Below, piece by piece: positions 25,134-32,962 of a stretch of DNA of 64,000 nucleotides. Numbering within the stretch: the first letter of the stretch is position 1; each line of letters starts with the position of its first letter. The notes under the pieces are model-generated. The model had not been told where the DNA came from. It did no database searches and worked only from the letters and a program-made list of their open reading frames with translations. Source of the stretch: Pedobacter sp. MC2016-15 (GTDB lineage Bacteria; Bacteroidota; Bacteroidia; Sphingobacteriales; Sphingobacteriaceae); contig NZ_JAPIVS010000006.1 of the NCBI RefSeq assembly GCF_026239695.1, positions 62,001-126,000 of the forward strand, written 5' to 3'. Made by a program: the position numbers and the translations under genes.

Positions 25134-27414
25134 ACCCAGCTTACTCGTATTCGTATGTTTAGTATGGGCTGCCTGCAGCAATACTAAATATCTGAAACCC
25201 GGTCAGAAACTGTACACGGGTGCTGAGGTTGTGATCAATCCTGATTCTTCAGCAAAAATAGATAACCAAAAGGATGTTGAAAGTACACTTGAAACCAAAG
25301 CCAGGCCAAGACCAAATAAATCTATCCTGGGTTTAAGACCAAAATTATATATATACAACCTTGCCGGCGAACCTAAAAAGCCAAAAGGTTTTAAACATTG
25401 GCTGCGTACAAAAGTTGGGGAGCCACCGGTATTGTTAAGTGAGGTAAAACTTAAAACCAACGATGCCGTCATGACCAGTTTCCTGATCAGTCAGGGATAC
25501 CTTCAATCAGTAGTGACCGGAGACACTGTTGCTAAAGAGAAAACAGCCAAGGCAGTTTATACGGTAAACACGGGCGACCGCTATAAGATCAGCAGTGTCA
25601 CCTTCCCTAAAGACACAGGCAACCTTACAAAGATCATCAATGAAAATAAAGGTAATTCTGTCCTTAAAGTTGGTAACTATTATGACCTGGAATCCTTTAA
25701 AAATGAGAGGATCCGTATAGACAACGACCTTAAAGAGCGTGGATACTTCTATTTCAGCCCTGATTACCTCATCCTGCAGGTAGACAGCACGATTGGCAAA
25801 AGTATGGTTGATATTACGGTCAAAGTAAAAGACATTGCACCTGATGCAGGTATCAAACCTTATACGATCAATAATATTAATATCTTCCCGAGCTACTCCT
25901 TAAGAAGAGACAGTGCCTTGAGAAAACTGACGCCGCAACAATACCACGACTTCAATATCTATGATAACCGCAATACATTTAAACCGCGGGTATTCGACCG
26001 CCTGGTGTTCTTTAAAAAAGGTGAAACCTATAACAGAACCGATCATAATCAGTCGCTGAACAGAATGGTAAACATCAACTCTTTCCAGGATGTAAGGGTA
26101 GAATTCCTGCCGCTGGACAGCTTTAAAAATGACCAGCTTGACCTGAATATTTACCTTACTCCCCTTAGAAAGAACTCGCTTACATTCGGTGTTACAGGTA
26201 CCAGTAAATCCAACAACTTCGTGGGATCGGAGGTCAAAGTTACCCAAACCACCAGAAACCTTTTCAGAGGTGCAGAACAACTGGACGTAAGTGTAAGTGG
26301 TGGCTTCGAAACACAAGTGAGCGGACAATCCCAGGGTTTAAATTCGTACTCCTTCACTGCTGAAGGAAAACTGACTTTTCCAAGGTTCATTGTTCCATTT
26401 TACAAACCCAGAAGTACTACTGCCTTCATTCCAAAAACCATTACCTCTCTTTCCTATCAGCTGCTAAGCCGTGGTTCACTGTATAAACTGAACTCTTTCA
26501 AGGCAGAGTATGGCTACAATTGGAAAGAAAACCAGCATAAAGAACATACTTTTAACCCAATCTCAATCAATTATGTGCAGCCAAACCTGCCGGCAGATTC
26601 AAACCGCCGCCAGCGACTGTTTGATTCGATTCCCGGATTAAGATATACGCTCGAAAGACAATTCATCATTGGTAGTAACTACAGCTTTACCTACACCAAT
26701 CAGATGGAAGAAAACAGAAGAAACAACACGTACTTTAATGGAAGTTTAGAAACCGGCGGTAATCTTTGGGGTACATTTATCCCAAAAGATGAACAGGGTC
26801 AACGATCAATATTCAACGTACCACTTACACAGTTTGTACGTCTTGAGGCCGACCTGAGAAACTATCATAAAATCAACCGTAATGTCACCTGGGCTAACAG
26901 GCTTAACCTCGGCTACGGATACGCTTACGGAAATAGCAGCTCCCTGCCATTCGTGCGTCAGTTCTTCGCTGGAGGAAGTAACGATATCCGGGCATTTCCG
27001 GCAAGGGCCCTTGGCCCTGGTACTTACCGCGTAAATCCTGACCAGACTTTTGCAGATCAGGGGGGAGATGTTAAAGCCATGCTCAACACAGAATTAAGAT
27101 TCAAACTGGTAAGTATTCTGTATGGAGCATTATTTGCTGATGCCGGAAACGTATGGCTCAGGAAAGAAGATCCGCTGAGACCAGGCTCAGAATTTAAATT
27201 AGGCAGGGCTTTAAGTGAAATGGCTGTCGGTACCGGCGCAGGTTTACGTGTGGATGCTACCATATTCGTAATTCGTCTGGACGTGGCATTCCCTGTCAGG
27301 AAGCCTTATAATCCGGCAGGAGAACGTTGGGTATTTGACGAGATCGCATTTGGAGATAAACAATGGAGAAGCGATAATATTATTTATAACATAGGGATTG
27401 GATATCCATTTTAA
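25117..27414 (+). CDS. TamL: Omp85/BamA-family lipoprotein
   Basis: A 765-residue outer-membrane Omp85 protein. Unlike proteobacterial TamA it starts with a lipoprotein signal (probable Cys20 in LVWAACSNTKYLKPGQKLY), the arrangement called TamL in Bacteroidota. POTRA-like domains occupy about residues 30-380. The C-terminal barrel ends with the Omp85 signature region (RQFFAGGSNDIRAFPARALGPG, which includes the lid-lock-like segment) and terminal GIGYPF ending in Phe. The start lies inside the last codons of tamB in another frame, implying translational coupling and a working TamB-TamL complex. Confidence 0.92.
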   Translation: MKKLIKPSLLVFVCLVWAACSNTKYLKPGQKLYTGAEVVINPDSSAKIDNQKDVESTLETKARPRPNKSILGLRPKLYIYNLAGEPKKPKGFKHWLRTKVGEPPVLLSEVKLKTNDAVMTSFLISQGYLQSVVTGDTVAKEKTAKAVYTVNTGDRYKISSVTFPKDTGNLTKIINENKGNSVLKVGNYYDLESFKNERIRIDNDLKERGYFYFSPDYLILQVDSTIGKSMVDITVKVKDIAPDAGIKPYTINNINIFPSYSLRRDSALRKLTPQQYHDFNIYDNRNTFKPRVFDRLVFFKKGETYNRTDHNQSLNRMVNINSFQDVRVEFLPLDSFKNDQLDLNIYLTPLRKNSLTFGVTGTSKSNNFVGSEVKVTQTTRNLFRGAEQLDVSVSGGFETQVSGQSQGLNSYSFTAEGKLTFPRFIVPFYKPRSTTAFIPKTITSLSYQLLSRGSLYKLNSFKAEYGYNWKENQHKEHTFNPISINYVQPNLPADSNRRQRLFDSIPGLRYTLERQFIIGSNYSFTYTNQMEENRRNNTYFNGSLETGGNLWGTFIPKDEQGQRSIFNVPLTQFVRLEADLRNYHKINRNVTWANRLNLGYGYAYGNSSSLPFVRQFFAGGSNDIRAFPARALGPGTYRVNPDQTFADQGGDVKAMLNTELRFKLVSILYGALFADAGNVWLRKEDPLRPGSEFKLGRALSEMAVGTGAGLRVDATIFVIRLDVAFPVRKPYNPAGERWVFDEIAFGDKQWRSDNIIYNIGIGYPF

Positions 27415-27422
27415 TCAGCGAT

Positions 27423-28442
27423 ATGAAACTAGTACATAAACTAAAACACTTTTTTATTGAGCTTTATCATCTGTTTATTGCAGCAGGTAAAGGCTTTATG
27501 GAAGACCGGATCACGAAGCTCAGTGCAGCACTGGCATATTACACCATATTTTCTCTTACGCCCCTGATCATTATTGTCATCGCGGCAGCCAGTTTGTTCT
27601 TTAGTAATAAGATCAATCCTGGCACAGAGCTGTTCTCACAAATCAGCGATATGGTAGGCCCTGCGGCAGCAAAACAGATCCAGGGTTTTGTAGATAGCAA
27701 TTCCCTGAATGGAAAAAGCTTTTTTGGCCTGATTGTAGGTATCGTTACCCTGATTGTCGGTTCAACGGCGATTTTTATCGAGATTCAGGATAGTATCAAT
27801 ATGATCTGGAAAGTGAAGGCCATTCCCAAAACAGGCTGGAAAAAGATGATCGTCAACCGTCTGCTCTCCTTCTCTCTGATTGTTTCCATGGGTTTCCTCC
27901 TGCTGGTATCCCTGGTGATTAACAGTATTGTTGTGGGGCTAGGTTCAAAACTGGGTTACATTGTAACCAATAGTTCAATTGGCGAAGCGATACCATTGGC
28001 AAGTGACACTACTACCCTGCTAATTTATATTCTGAACAATGCCATTACACTTGCAGCTGTTACCGCTGTCTTCACCATCATATTTAAGGTACTGCCGGAT
28101 GTTGACCTGCGCTGGAAATCTGCCATTATCGGCGCGCTCTTTACAGCCTTGTTGTTCAGTTTAGGTAAATATGCGATCGGTATCTATATCGAAAAAGGAG
28201 ATCCGGGTTCAGCCTTTGGCGCTGCCAGCTCCATCATTGTAATTCTGTTGTGGATCTATTATACTTCTATCATCCTGTATTTTGGAGCAGAGTTTACTCA
28301 GGCCTATGCAGAGAAATTTGATGGGGGTATCAAGCCCAGCAAATATGCTGTACATACACAGATTACCATTGTGGAGAAAAAAGTGGATGTGCTGCCTGCA
28401 CAACATCCCGAAGAGACAAAAAAAACAGAGCCAACCGCATAG
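27423..28442 (+). CDS. yihY: YihY/BrkB-family inner-membrane protein
   Basis: A 339-residue membrane protein. The family start FMEDRITKLSAALAYYTIFSLTPLIIIVIA and the later KVLPDVDLRWKSAIIGALFTALLFSLGKYAIGIYI and YYTSIILYFGAEFTQAYA segments are all present, giving about six helices. It was once called ribonuclease BN, which is incorrect; a role in envelope lipid transport has been proposed for relatives. It sits 8 bp after tamL on the same strand, which fits an envelope role. The soluble tail (about 300-339) is charged and its last codons are in a terminator hairpin. Confidence 0.9.
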   Translation: MKLVHKLKHFFIELYHLFIAAGKGFMEDRITKLSAALAYYTIFSLTPLIIIVIAAASLFFSNKINPGTELFSQISDMVGPAAAKQIQGFVDSNSLNGKSFFGLIVGIVTLIVGSTAIFIEIQDSINMIWKVKAIPKTGWKKMIVNRLLSFSLIVSMGFLLLVSLVINSIVVGLGSKLGYIVTNSSIGEAIPLASDTTTLLIYILNNAITLAAVTAVFTIIFKVLPDVDLRWKSAIIGALFTALLFSLGKYAIGIYIEKGDPGSAFGAASSIIVILLWIYYTSIILYFGAEFTQAYAEKFDGGIKPSKYAVHTQITIVEKKVDVLPAQHPEETKKTEPTA

Positions 28443-28452
28443 GTTGGCTCTG
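28418..28452 (-). terminator. Hairpin terminator of parE, inside the end of the convergent gene
   Basis: CAGAGCCAACC-N5-GGTTGGCTCTG, a perfect 11-bp stem (28426-28436 with 28442-28452). On the minus strand it is followed by a run of eight T residues broken by no more than one base, ideal for ending parE. It overlaps the stop codon (28440-28442) of the YihY gene, so it may act in both directions. Confidence 0.8.
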
Positions 28453-28477
28453 CCTTTATAAAATTCCTGAGATAATC

Positions 28478-30391
28478 TTAAGCTGATTCAGCGATCTCTA
28501 CGATATCCTCAGACACCGCAGCCGTTGCTGCCTCCGCATCCGCAGATACTAATTCTTCAATCGTATCCTTCTCAATCCTCAGGTTTCTGATAATATGCTG
28601 TTGCCTGTCGGGCGTATTTTTACCCATATAATATTCAAGCAGGTTCTTTATCGTCTGATCTTTCAGGATCACCGGATCTAAACGAATATCTTTCCCGATA
28701 AACAAGCCAAACTCATCTGGCGAGATCTCACCCAGTCCTTTAAACCTGGTAATCTCAGGTCTGCCGCCCAGCTTGGCGATCGCATTTCTGCGTTCTTCAT
28801 CGCTGTAACAATAAATCGTTTCCTTTTTGTTGCGTACCCTGAATAAAGGCGTTTGCAGAATATATACATGCCCTGCTCTTACCAGATCCGGGAAAAACTG
28901 CAGGAAGAAGGTCATCATCAGCAACCTGATGTGCATTCCGTCTACATCGGCATCGGTGGCAATCACGATATTGTTATAGTGCAGGCCATCCAGTCCGTCT
29001 TCAATATTCAGCGCATGCTGCAGCAGGTTAAACTCTTCATTTTCATACACCACTTTTTTTGTCAGTTCATAACAATTCAGCGGCTTACCTTTAAGACTAA
29101 AAACTGCCTGACAGTCTACATCCCTTGATTTGGTGATAGAGCCTGATGCAGAATCACCCTCAGTGATAAACAGCGTAGTTTCATAACGTTTGTCGTGCGT
29201 AGAGTTAAAGTGAACCTTGCAGTCCCTCAATTTCTTATTATGCAGGGATGCTTTTTTAGCGCGGTCGTTCGCCAGCTTCTTGATACCCGCAATATCCTTA
29301 CGTTCGCGCTCCGACTGTAAGATCCGCTTCAATAAAGCGTCAGCAACATCAGTATGTTTATGCAGGTAATCGTCCAGCTCCTTCTTTACAAAATCATTGA
29401 TAAAAGTACGGACTGATGGACCATCTGGTCCCATATTCTGCGATCCCAGCTTGGTTTTCGTCTGCGACTCAAATACCGGCTCCTGCACACGCACAGAGAT
29501 TGCTGCAATGATCGAAGCCCGGATATCCGAAGCTTCATATTCCTTTTTATAAAACTCGCGGATCGTCTTTACCACTGCTTCTCTGAAGGCGGCCTGATGT
29601 GTTCCACCCTGTGTGGTATGCTGACCATTTACAAAAGAATGGTAATCTTCACCATATTGCTGTCCATGCGTCATCGCGATCTCGATATCATTCCCTTTAA
29701 GGTGGATAATCGGGTAACGGATGTTTTCCACATCGGCAACTTTGTGCAGCAGGTCATAGAGACCACGCTCAGAGAAATATTTTTGGTTATTGAAATTTAC
29801 CGTCAGCCCGGTGTTCAGGAACACATAGTTCCAGATCATGCTTTCTACAAAATCAGGAATATAATGGTAATTCCTGAAGATACTTTCATCCGGATAAAAT
29901 GTAATAGCAGTACCATTACGCTGTGTAGTATCAATCACAGGATGATCAATAACGATCTCCCCTTTTGAAAATTCTACTTTCTTGGTCTTGCCGTCACGGT
30001 ATGACTGCACTACAAAGTTTGTAGACAGGGCATTTACTGCCTTTGTACCTACCCCATTTAATCCCACAGATTTCTGGAAGGCGTTACTGTCGTATTTACC
30101 CCCGGTATTGATCTTGGAGACACAATCGATCACTTTACCCAGCGGAATCCCCCGGCCGTAATCGCGTACATTTACCTTTGAATCAGATACGGTGATATCG
30201 ATAGTCCTGCCTGAGCCCATGACAAACTCATCGATGGAGTTGTCCATGATCTCTTTCAGCAATACATAGATACCGTCATCCTGCGCAGAGCCGTCACCTA
30301 ACTTTCCGATATACATACCAGGACGCAACCTGATGTGTTCCTTCCAGTCGAGCGACCGTATACTGTCATCGTTATAAATAGGTTCTGCCAT
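28478..30391 (-). CDS. parE: DNA topoisomerase IV subunit B
   Basis: A 637-residue GHKL ATPase/TOPRIM subunit. ATP-site segments: LKEIMDNSIDEFVMG (Glu-Asn of the Bergerat fold), VRDYGRGIPLG and GLNGVGTKAVNALS. The TOPRIM metal site is seen in TLFITEGDSASGS and VIATDADVDGMHIRLL, with the SLKGKPLN loop. Length near 630 favours ParE/short GyrB. It works with the ParC encoded at 16397-19336 to decatenate daughter chromosomes. It diverges from an oxidoreductase gene. Confidence 0.93.
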   Translation of the reverse strand: MAEPIYNDDSIRSLDWKEHIRLRPGMYIGKLGDGSAQDDGIYVLLKEIMDNSIDEFVMGSGRTIDITVSDSKVNVRDYGRGIPLGKVIDCVSKINTGGKYDSNAFQKSVGLNGVGTKAVNALSTNFVVQSYRDGKTKKVEFSKGEIVIDHPVIDTTQRNGTAITFYPDESIFRNYHYIPDFVESMIWNYVFLNTGLTVNFNNQKYFSERGLYDLLHKVADVENIRYPIIHLKGNDIEIAMTHGQQYGEDYHSFVNGQHTTQGGTHQAAFREAVVKTIREFYKKEYEASDIRASIIAAISVRVQEPVFESQTKTKLGSQNMGPDGPSVRTFINDFVKKELDDYLHKHTDVADALLKRILQSERERKDIAGIKKLANDRAKKASLHNKKLRDCKVHFNSTHDKRYETTLFITEGDSASGSITKSRDVDCQAVFSLKGKPLNCYELTKKVVYENEEFNLLQHALNIEDGLDGLHYNNIVIATDADVDGMHIRLLMMTFFLQFFPDLVRAGHVYILQTPLFRVRNKKETIYCYSDEERRNAIAKLGGRPEITRFKGLGEISPDEFGLFIGKDIRLDPVILKDQTIKNLLEYYMGKNTPDRQQHIIRNLRIEKDTIEELVSADAEAATAAVSEDIVEIAESA

Positions 30392-30409
30392 AAATATTTA
30401 GAATATCTT

Positions 30410-30417
30410 CAAATTTA
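30410..30417 (-). promoter_or_regulatory. Candidate -7 box of parE
   Basis: The minus strand reads TAAATTTG, an exact TAnnTTTG match, 18 bp before the parE start codon. Confidence 0.45.
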
Positions 30418-30504
30418 GTGAAATATGCGTGTTTACGGACATACAATTTTCAACAAATACACATTTTTGCTATCAGCTGTATCCGAAATGTACTATCTTT
30501 CTGC

Positions 30505-31527
30505 ATGTCAAAACCCATCGTCACCGGCCTGATGTCTTACGGAATGTCCGGCAGAATATTTCATGCTCCATTTTTAGCCACTAACCCGGGCTTCATATTT
30601 AAAGCTGTAGCAGAGCGGAATACGAAAACCGCAGCTTTAAAATATCCGGGACTAAAAAGTTATAATAGTATCGATGAACTGCTGGCAGACGATGAAATTG
30701 AACTGATCATAGTCAATACGCCTAATTACACGCACTACGACTTTGCCCTGCGTTCCCTTCATGCCGGTAAACATGTCTTAATTGAGAAACCGGCAGCCGT
30801 GACCAGTGCCGAAGCTAAAGCTTTGTTTACACTGGGGCACCAGCTGAATCTAAAGGTCATGATCTATCAGAACCGCAGGTATAACAGCGACTTTTTATCC
30901 GTAAAAAATGTCATTGAAAGCGGCCGTCTCGGCAAGCTGATCGAAATCCATTTCAGAATAGACCGTTACCGTATGGCTATCGGCGCAAAAGCATTTAAGG
31001 AAAGTAAAGAAGTACCAGGCAACGGCCTGATGTATGATTTAGGATCACATCTGATTGATGGTGTGATCAGCCTTTTGGGCAAACCTCTGAGTTATACAAA
31101 AACTACTGCAGCCCACCGCCCGGATTCAGAAGTGGATGATTATTTTCATCTGCACTTACGTTATCCTGAGCAGCTGAACGTATACCTGACATCAGGGCTG
31201 CTGATTGCCGAGCCGGAACATGGATTTGTAGTACATGGTACCGCTGGTAGTTATCTGAAGATGCGTACTGACATACAGGAGTTGCAACTGATGGATGACA
31301 TACTGCCGGACGCGGATGGTTTTGGAGTTGAGGCGGCGGGCAGCGTAGGGAAGCTGGTGGTAATCAATGATCTTCAGAAAGTCGTGGAGGAAGTAGTTGC
31401 CCCAACAGGAGCTTATAATGACTTGTTTAATGCAGTACATGATACTATCCGCAACGATAGCGCATTTCCTGTCAGCGAAGAACAGATCATCTGGCAGCTG
31501 GAAATGCTGGAATTTAAAGAACAGTAA
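30505..31527 (+). CDS. Gfo/Idh/MocA-family oxidoreductase
   Basis: I start at the ATG at 30505 (MSKPIVTGLMSYGMSGRIFH), giving 340 residues; the frame is open 29 codons further up but that part is not family-like. The N-terminal Rossmann domain holds GLMSYGMSGRIFHAPFL, and the family signature LIEKPAA follows the VNTPNYTHYDFALRSLHAGKHV segment. The C-terminal alpha/beta domain contains the active-site-region YDLGSHLIDG. It should be an NAD(P)-dependent dehydrogenase acting on a sugar or related polyol; the substrate cannot be told. Confidence 0.9.
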   Translation: MSKPIVTGLMSYGMSGRIFHAPFLATNPGFIFKAVAERNTKTAALKYPGLKSYNSIDELLADDEIELIIVNTPNYTHYDFALRSLHAGKHVLIEKPAAVTSAEAKALFTLGHQLNLKVMIYQNRRYNSDFLSVKNVIESGRLGKLIEIHFRIDRYRMAIGAKAFKESKEVPGNGLMYDLGSHLIDGVISLLGKPLSYTKTTAAHRPDSEVDDYFHLHLRYPEQLNVYLTSGLLIAEPEHGFVVHGTAGSYLKMRTDIQELQLMDDILPDADGFGVEAAGSVGKLVVINDLQKVVEEVVAPTGAYNDLFNAVHDTIRNDSAFPVSEEQIIWQLEMLEFKEQ

Positions 31528-31546
31528 TAGTTACAGAACTTATACG

Positions 31547-31554
31547 TACCTTTG
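31547..31554 (+). promoter_or_regulatory. Candidate -7 box of the RhlE-like helicase
   Basis: TACCTTTG is an exact match to TAnnTTTG, 27 bp before the TTG start codon. No clear -33 TTG at 17-23 bp. Confidence 0.45.
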
Positions 31555-31581
31555 TATCAAATAAATTAAAATTCATACACA

Positions 31582-32910
31582 TTGTTATTCGAAGAATTAA
31601 ACCTGATTGAGCCTATTTTAAAAGCGCTGCAAGCAGAGGGTTATACTAATCCAACCCCAATACAAGAACAATCTATTCCCACTATATTAACCGGCAAAGA
31701 CTTATTAGGCTGTGCGCAAACGGGAACCGGTAAAACGGCCGCATTTGCTATTCCTATGCTGCAGTTGCTGAATAAAGAGCATGCGAATACCAAAGGTCCT
31801 AAACCTATCAGGGCGCTGGTATTAACGCCAACTCGTGAGCTGGCAATCCAGATTGAAGAAAGTTTCAAAGCTTATGGCAAGAACCTACCGCTGCGTCACC
31901 TCGTGATCTTCGGTGGTGTCGGACAAAAAGCACAAACTGATGCCTTACACCGTGGTGTAGATATCCTGATCGCTACACCGGGCAGATTGCTCGACCTGAT
32001 GAGCCAGGGTTTCATTAACCTGAAAGACGTGGAGATCTTTGTACTCGACGAAGCCGACAGGATGCTGGACATGGGCTTTATCCATGATGTAAAGAAAACT
32101 ATTGCTAAACTGCCTGTAAAAAGACAGACGCTGTTTTTCTCGGCCACTATGCCACCTGAAATCCAGAAGCTTGCAAATACCATCTTAACTGAGCCGATGA
32201 AAGTTGAGGTTACCCCGGTATCTTCAACAGCTGAAAAAATTCAGCAGTCTATCTATTATGTGGACAAGAACGATAAAAAGAGCCTGCTGATTCATATCTT
32301 AAAGGATAAAACAATCGCTACGGCCCTGGTTTTCACCCGTACCAAACATGGTGCAGACCGTATTGTAAAAGACCTGATCAAGGTTGGTGTAAAAGCCGAA
32401 GCTATCCACGGTAACAAATCCCAGAACGCACGTCAGCGGGCTTTAACCAATTTCAAAGCGAAGACTACACGTATCCTGGTTGCTACTGACATCGCCGCAA
32501 GGGGAATTGATGTAGATGAGCTTACCCACGTAATCAACTATGAACTGCCAAATGTACCTGAGACGTATGTACACAGGATTGGCCGTACCGGACGTGCCGG
32601 TAACAGCGGAATCTCTTTCTCTTTCTGTGACGGAGAAGAAAAAGAATACCTGGATGATATTGAAAAACTAATCGCAATTAAAATTCCTGTTCAGGAAGAC
32701 CATCCTTATGCCATGACATGGCAGAGCCTGCTTTCTGCAGCTGCTGCCTCAAAAGCAAAAGGCAAAAGCAAACCATCACGAGGTGGACGCCAGGAAAGAA
32801 CTGAGCACAAACCAAACATGAGCGGCGCTAGAAAGCCATCAGGAAATGGTGGTGGCGGTGGTGGAAACCGCAGGTTCAATAATTCTAGACCTAAAGCTAA
32901 AACAGATTAA
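31582..32910 (+). CDS. rhlE: DEAD-box RNA helicase, RhlE type
   Basis: A 442-residue ATP-dependent RNA helicase starting at TTG (translated MLFEELNLIEPI, the usual RhlE N-terminus). Motifs run in order: Q motif region NPTPIQEQSIP, motif I AQTGTGKTAAF (Lys51), PTRELAIQ, TPGRLLDL, DEAD (156-159), SAT in FSATMPPE, and in domain 2 VFTRTKHGAD, ATDIAARGIDV and HRIGRTGRAG. The tail beyond ~375 is basic and glycine-rich, ending in a run of seven Gly/Asn-type residues, a likely RNA-binding tail. It should act in RNA remodelling, for example ribosome assembly or cold response. Confidence 0.95.
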   Translation: MLFEELNLIEPILKALQAEGYTNPTPIQEQSIPTILTGKDLLGCAQTGTGKTAAFAIPMLQLLNKEHANTKGPKPIRALVLTPTRELAIQIEESFKAYGKNLPLRHLVIFGGVGQKAQTDALHRGVDILIATPGRLLDLMSQGFINLKDVEIFVLDEADRMLDMGFIHDVKKTIAKLPVKRQTLFFSATMPPEIQKLANTILTEPMKVEVTPVSSTAEKIQQSIYYVDKNDKKSLLIHILKDKTIATALVFTRTKHGADRIVKDLIKVGVKAEAIHGNKSQNARQRALTNFKAKTTRILVATDIAARGIDVDELTHVINYELPNVPETYVHRIGRTGRAGNSGISFSFCDGEEKEYLDDIEKLIAIKIPVQEDHPYAMTWQSLLSAAAASKAKGKSKPSRGGRQERTEHKPNMSGARKPSGNGGGGGGNRRFNNSRPKAKTD

Positions 32911-32928
32911 TCTGTTCCACAATATATC

Positions 32929-32962
32929 AAAAAGCCCCGGCGTTCAGCGGGGCTTTTTTTTT
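32929..32962 (+). terminator. Rho-independent terminator, bidirectional
   Basis: AAAGCCCCG (32931-32939) pairs with CGGGGCTTT (32948-32956), followed by six more T residues. The minus strand also has a short T-run, so it can end the convergent barrel-protein gene, whose stop codon begins at 32961. Confidence 0.88.

Noticed and set aside
32845..32870. GGT/GGC repeat resembling a microsatellite
   Set aside because: It encodes the glycine-rich tail normal for RhlE-type helicases; phase variation is not suggested because the unit is three bases.
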